Source of the DNA: Deltaproteobacteria bacterium
Lineage (GTDB): Bacteria > Acidobacteriota > Thermoanaerobaculia > Multivoradales > JAHZIX01
Direction of reading: 5' to 3'
DNA length: 64,000 nt
NCBI GenBank assembly: GCA_022601195.1
Contig: JAHZIX010000001.1
Span: 148,689 to 212,688, forward strand
Made by a program: the position numbers and the translations under genes. The notes beneath the pieces were generated by a model that was given only the letters and a program-made list of their open reading frames with translations, was not told where the DNA came from and searched no databases. Within the stretch, counting starts at the first letter, position 1; the number at the start of each line of letters is the position of its first letter. Positions 62,182 through 64,000 of this stretch are shown piece by piece.

Positions 62182-62533
62182 AGTTACTCCTTGAGAAACG
62201 GCAGGTAGGGAAGAAAAGTTTACCCTGCTCTAGTTGGTGTTGCGATCGGTGCTGTGCTGGCTGCTCGGGAATGGGTCCAGCGCCCCTTCTCCCGCTGGCA
62301 CTCCCTCTGGGCACTCCCCCCTAGGCGAGAGCTTGTTTGAGGGCCTCTTGGAAGAGAATACGGATTTGCTGGCCACTTTATTCACGAGTCAGAGGATTCC
62401 TCCCTTTCTGAAGTCGGTACGGTCTCTCCCCCGCTTCATTTTTCGCACCTTCGCTCTTGAGGAGTTACACTCCAGCTACGCTCTTCTGCCTCTCAAAGAG
62501 CCATCTCTTCCTATCCCCGACGAAAGGAAAACC
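62182..62533. other. Intergenic region between divergent genes
   Basis: About 350 bases that should hold the promoters of the serine hydrolase (minus strand) and the SnoaL-like gene (plus strand). An in-frame extension of the latter back to 62234 is open but lacks any match to the family, so I treat it as non-coding. No RNA gene recognised. Confidence 0.4.
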
Positions 62534-62950
62534 ATGGGAACCACCACTCGCTTGCTGCACAACTGGTTCGACCAAGTGTGGAACCAGGGCCGCTACGAGG
62601 CCATCGACCAGCTCATGCACCCCAACTCCCGCTTCCACGGCCTCGGTCCGGAACCTCTCAGCCGAGACGACTTCAAAGCCTTCCACCAGGCCTTCAACGG
62701 CGCCTTCTCGGATGTCCAGATAACCGTTGAGCGGTGTACCGAAGAAGGCGAGAGCGTCGCTGCCTGGTGCTCCTGCACCCTCACCCACCGCGCCACCGGC
62801 AAGCCCTGCCACTTTTCCGGGGCGGTGATGGGAGAGATTCGCGATGGCAAATTGGGGGATGGGTGGAATAGCTTTGATTTTCTGGGGCTGCTGACCCAGT
62901 TGGGAGTGGTGGGAGAAGGGGTGATGGGAGAGGCGTTGGGGGTGGGGTGA
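62534..62950 (+). CDS. SnoaL-like (NTF2 fold) protein
   Basis: A 138-residue protein starting at ATG 62534 with GAAAGGAAAA upstream. It has the SnoaL/ester-cyclase pattern: LLHNWFDQVWNQGRYEAIDQ, LMHPNSRFHG, LSRDDFKAFHQAFNGAFSDV, ITVERCTEEGESVAAWCSCT, then FSGAVMGEIRDGKLGDGWNS FDFLGLLTQLG in sequence. These small cone-shaped proteins bind or convert varied small molecules, so the substrate is not predictable. The last 15 residues (Gly- and Val-rich) look like an extension. It is alone on its strand. Confidence 0.88.
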   Translation: MGTTTRLLHNWFDQVWNQGRYEAIDQLMHPNSRFHGLGPEPLSRDDFKAFHQAFNGAFSDVQITVERCTEEGESVAAWCSCTLTHRATGKPCHFSGAVMGEIRDGKLGDGWNSFDFLGLLTQLGVVGEGVMGEALGVG

Positions 62951-63023
62951 GAGGGAGGCTGCTGGAGGGAGGTCAGCGCCGCCACCTAACAATGTGGACC
63001 GCGAAGCGGGACACCTTGGCGAG

Positions 63024-63293
63024 CCTGGGGTTTTAACCCCAGGAGCCCGGAGAGAGGTCACCACCGCCTGGGGTTGAAGCCCCAGGAGCGAAGCCCAGAC
63101 ATCCAAACAACGGAAACCTCACTCCCCGACACCGAATCGGGCGATTACAATCCCCGGAACCCAACCTCAAACACCGCCTGGGGTTGAAACCCCAGGCTCA
63201 TATACACCGCCCCTACGGGGCGAAGAACCGCCCACCCAAACCCCGGGACCGCGAAGCGGGACACCTTGAAAAGCCTGGGGTTTTAACCCCAGG
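63024..63293. repeat. Four CCTGGGG inverted repeats with direct-repeat flanks
   Basis: Four 20-base palindromic hairpins of the form CCTGGGGTT-(2)-AACCCCAGG or close variants, at 63024-63043, 63067-63086, 63177-63196 and 63274-63293. The first and last share a longer upstream flank (ACCGCGAAGCGGGACACCTT), so larger units have been duplicated. Another hairpin, CGCCCC-TAC-GGGGCG, lies at 63208-63222. The hairpins lie between the SnoaL-like gene end and the TPR gene end and could act as terminators or be a REP-like family. No gene lies in this 358-base gap. Confidence 0.8.
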
Positions 63294-63308
63294 CGCCTGC
63301 GAAGAAGC

Positions 63309-64000
63309 TCAGCTGGACTCCTCGAGTCCATCCCGCTTTTCCAGCATCGCAGCCAGATTCGCCCTTCCCCTCTCGAGCGACGGGTGCCCCTCCACCAAAG
63401 CCTTCTCCTTGATGGCGACAGATCTCTCCATAAGGGGAATCGCCTCTCCCAAGCGATTCGTATCTTGAAGAAGCATTGCCAGGTTGTTCAGATCCACCGC
63501 CACCTCCGGATGATCCACACCATAGCTCGACTCGTCGATCTCCAACGCGCGACGCATCAAAGGCTCTGATTCAGACAGCCGATTCGTAGCCTTCAGAAGC
63601 GCGGCCAGGTTGTTCAGATCCACCGCCACCACCGGATGATCCGCACCATAGCTCGACTCGTCGATCTCCAACGCGCGACGCATCAAAGGCTCTGATTCAG
63701 ACAGCCGATTCGTCGACTGAAGAAGCTGAGCCAGGTTGTTCAGGCGGATCGCTACCTTTGGATGATCAGGACCATAGTTCGACTCGTCGATCTCCAAAGC
63801 GCGACGCATCAAAGGCTCTGATTCAGACAGCCGATTCGTCGACTGAAGAAGCTGAGCCAGGTTGTTCAGCTGCCCTGCAACCCGGGGGTGCCCCCCACCA
63901 TAGCTCGACTCGTCGATCTCCAACGCGCGACGCATCAAAGGCTCTGATTCAGACAGCCGATTCGTCGACTGAAGAAGCTGAGCCAGGTTGTTCAGCTGGA
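63309..64000 (-). CDS. TPR repeat protein (5' end outside the window)
   Basis: Runs off the right edge; about 230 residues are visible to the TGA at 63309-63311. It consists of 42-residue tetratricopeptide units of the kinesin-light-chain type, with core text such as LNNLAQLLQSTNRLSESEPL followed by MRRALEIDESSYG and a His-Pro pair. Five units are visible and the last degenerates (MERSVAIKEKALVEGHPSLE). The units are also nearly identical at DNA level (126 bp). These arrays bind proteins. In related genomes such ends are joined to kinase, CHAT or NB-ARC-type modules, which would lie outside this window. Confidence 0.88.
   Translation of the reverse strand, partial: QLNNLAQLLQSTNRLSESEPLMRRALEIDESSYGGGHPRVAGQLNNLAQLLQSTNRLSESEPLMRRALEIDESNYGPDHPKVAIRLNNLAQLLQSTNRLSESEPLMRRALEIDESSYGADHPVVAVDLNNLAALLKATNRLSESEPLMRRALEIDESSYGVDHPEVAVDLNNLAMLLQDTNRLGEAIPLMERSVAIKEKALVEGHPSLERGRANLAAMLEKRDGLEESS

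Noticed and set aside
63024..63293. CRISPR array
   Set aside because: The repeats are palindromes with unequal spacing and no similar-length spacers; no cas genes are present.
1..64000. tRNA, rRNA or prophage genes
   Set aside because: I looked in the gaps for cloverleaf-like or rRNA-like sequence and for integrase, capsid or terminase genes and found none; a covariance-model scan would be the decisive test.

Overview
This is a gene-dense, high-GC bacterial chromosome segment with no rRNA or tRNA gene that I could recognise. Several features point to Acidobacteriota, most likely a Thermoanaerobaculia-like lineage. These are an ADOP-type orphan FtsX permease (34837-37308), an ECF sigma factor next to a Ser/Thr kinase with a TPR tail, many secreted FG-GAP, RHS and c-type cytochrome proteins, and a C-terminal GFESGDTAAWS tail. 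The placement is inferred from family content, not from a marker gene.

Regions: (1) 1-4 kb holds a partial gene, a membrane-anchored alpha/beta hydrolase with a zinc ribbon, a decayed nucleotidyltransferase with its small partner, and gpmI. (2) 4.3-13 kb is a phosphate and polyphosphate module. It holds a Lys-rich hypothetical protein, a helix-hairpin-helix protein with a 64-residue Lys tail, SixA, PPK1, two PPK2 paralogues (one with a broken P-loop, the other with a poly-Lys tail), a Na/Pi symporter fused to PhoU, and a universal stress protein. Copies of a dispersed repeat of about 190 bp lie in and next to this module. (3) 13.3-15.7 kb holds an ArsR-SRPBCC operon with a palindromic operator, and a second stress protein. 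(4) 16-31 kb is a secreted and redox region: a Cys-rich repeat metallopeptidase, a cytochrome P460-YHS protein, a LytS/LytR two-component pair, a 1750-residue RHS protein and a six-haem P460-like cytochrome. (5) 31-37 kb holds a persulfide dioxygenase-rhodanese operon, an ECF sigma factor with a zinc-finger-like tail, HigBA and the ADOP permease. (6) 38-49.4 kb holds an unusual secretin with a long C-terminal extension, an FG-GAP protein, an MglA-like GTPase with an unknown C-terminal half, a beta-helix/CBM6 protein and two small unknown proteins. (7) 49.4-64 kb holds the kinase/ECF pair, a seven-unit 42-bp tandem array, an FG-GAP/ASPIC protein with a Ser-Asp tail, a propeller-dihaem protein, a class C beta-lactamase-like serine hydrolase, a SnoaL-like protein, a cluster of CCTGGGG inverted repeats and a TPR protein running off the end.

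The most coherent system is the polyphosphate module. Synthesis (PPK1), use (PPK2), phosphate uptake and control (NptA-PhoU) and phosphohistidine removal (SixA) sit beside proteins with extreme Lys-rich tails. Such tails are the kind of sequence expected to bind, or be modified by, polyphosphate.
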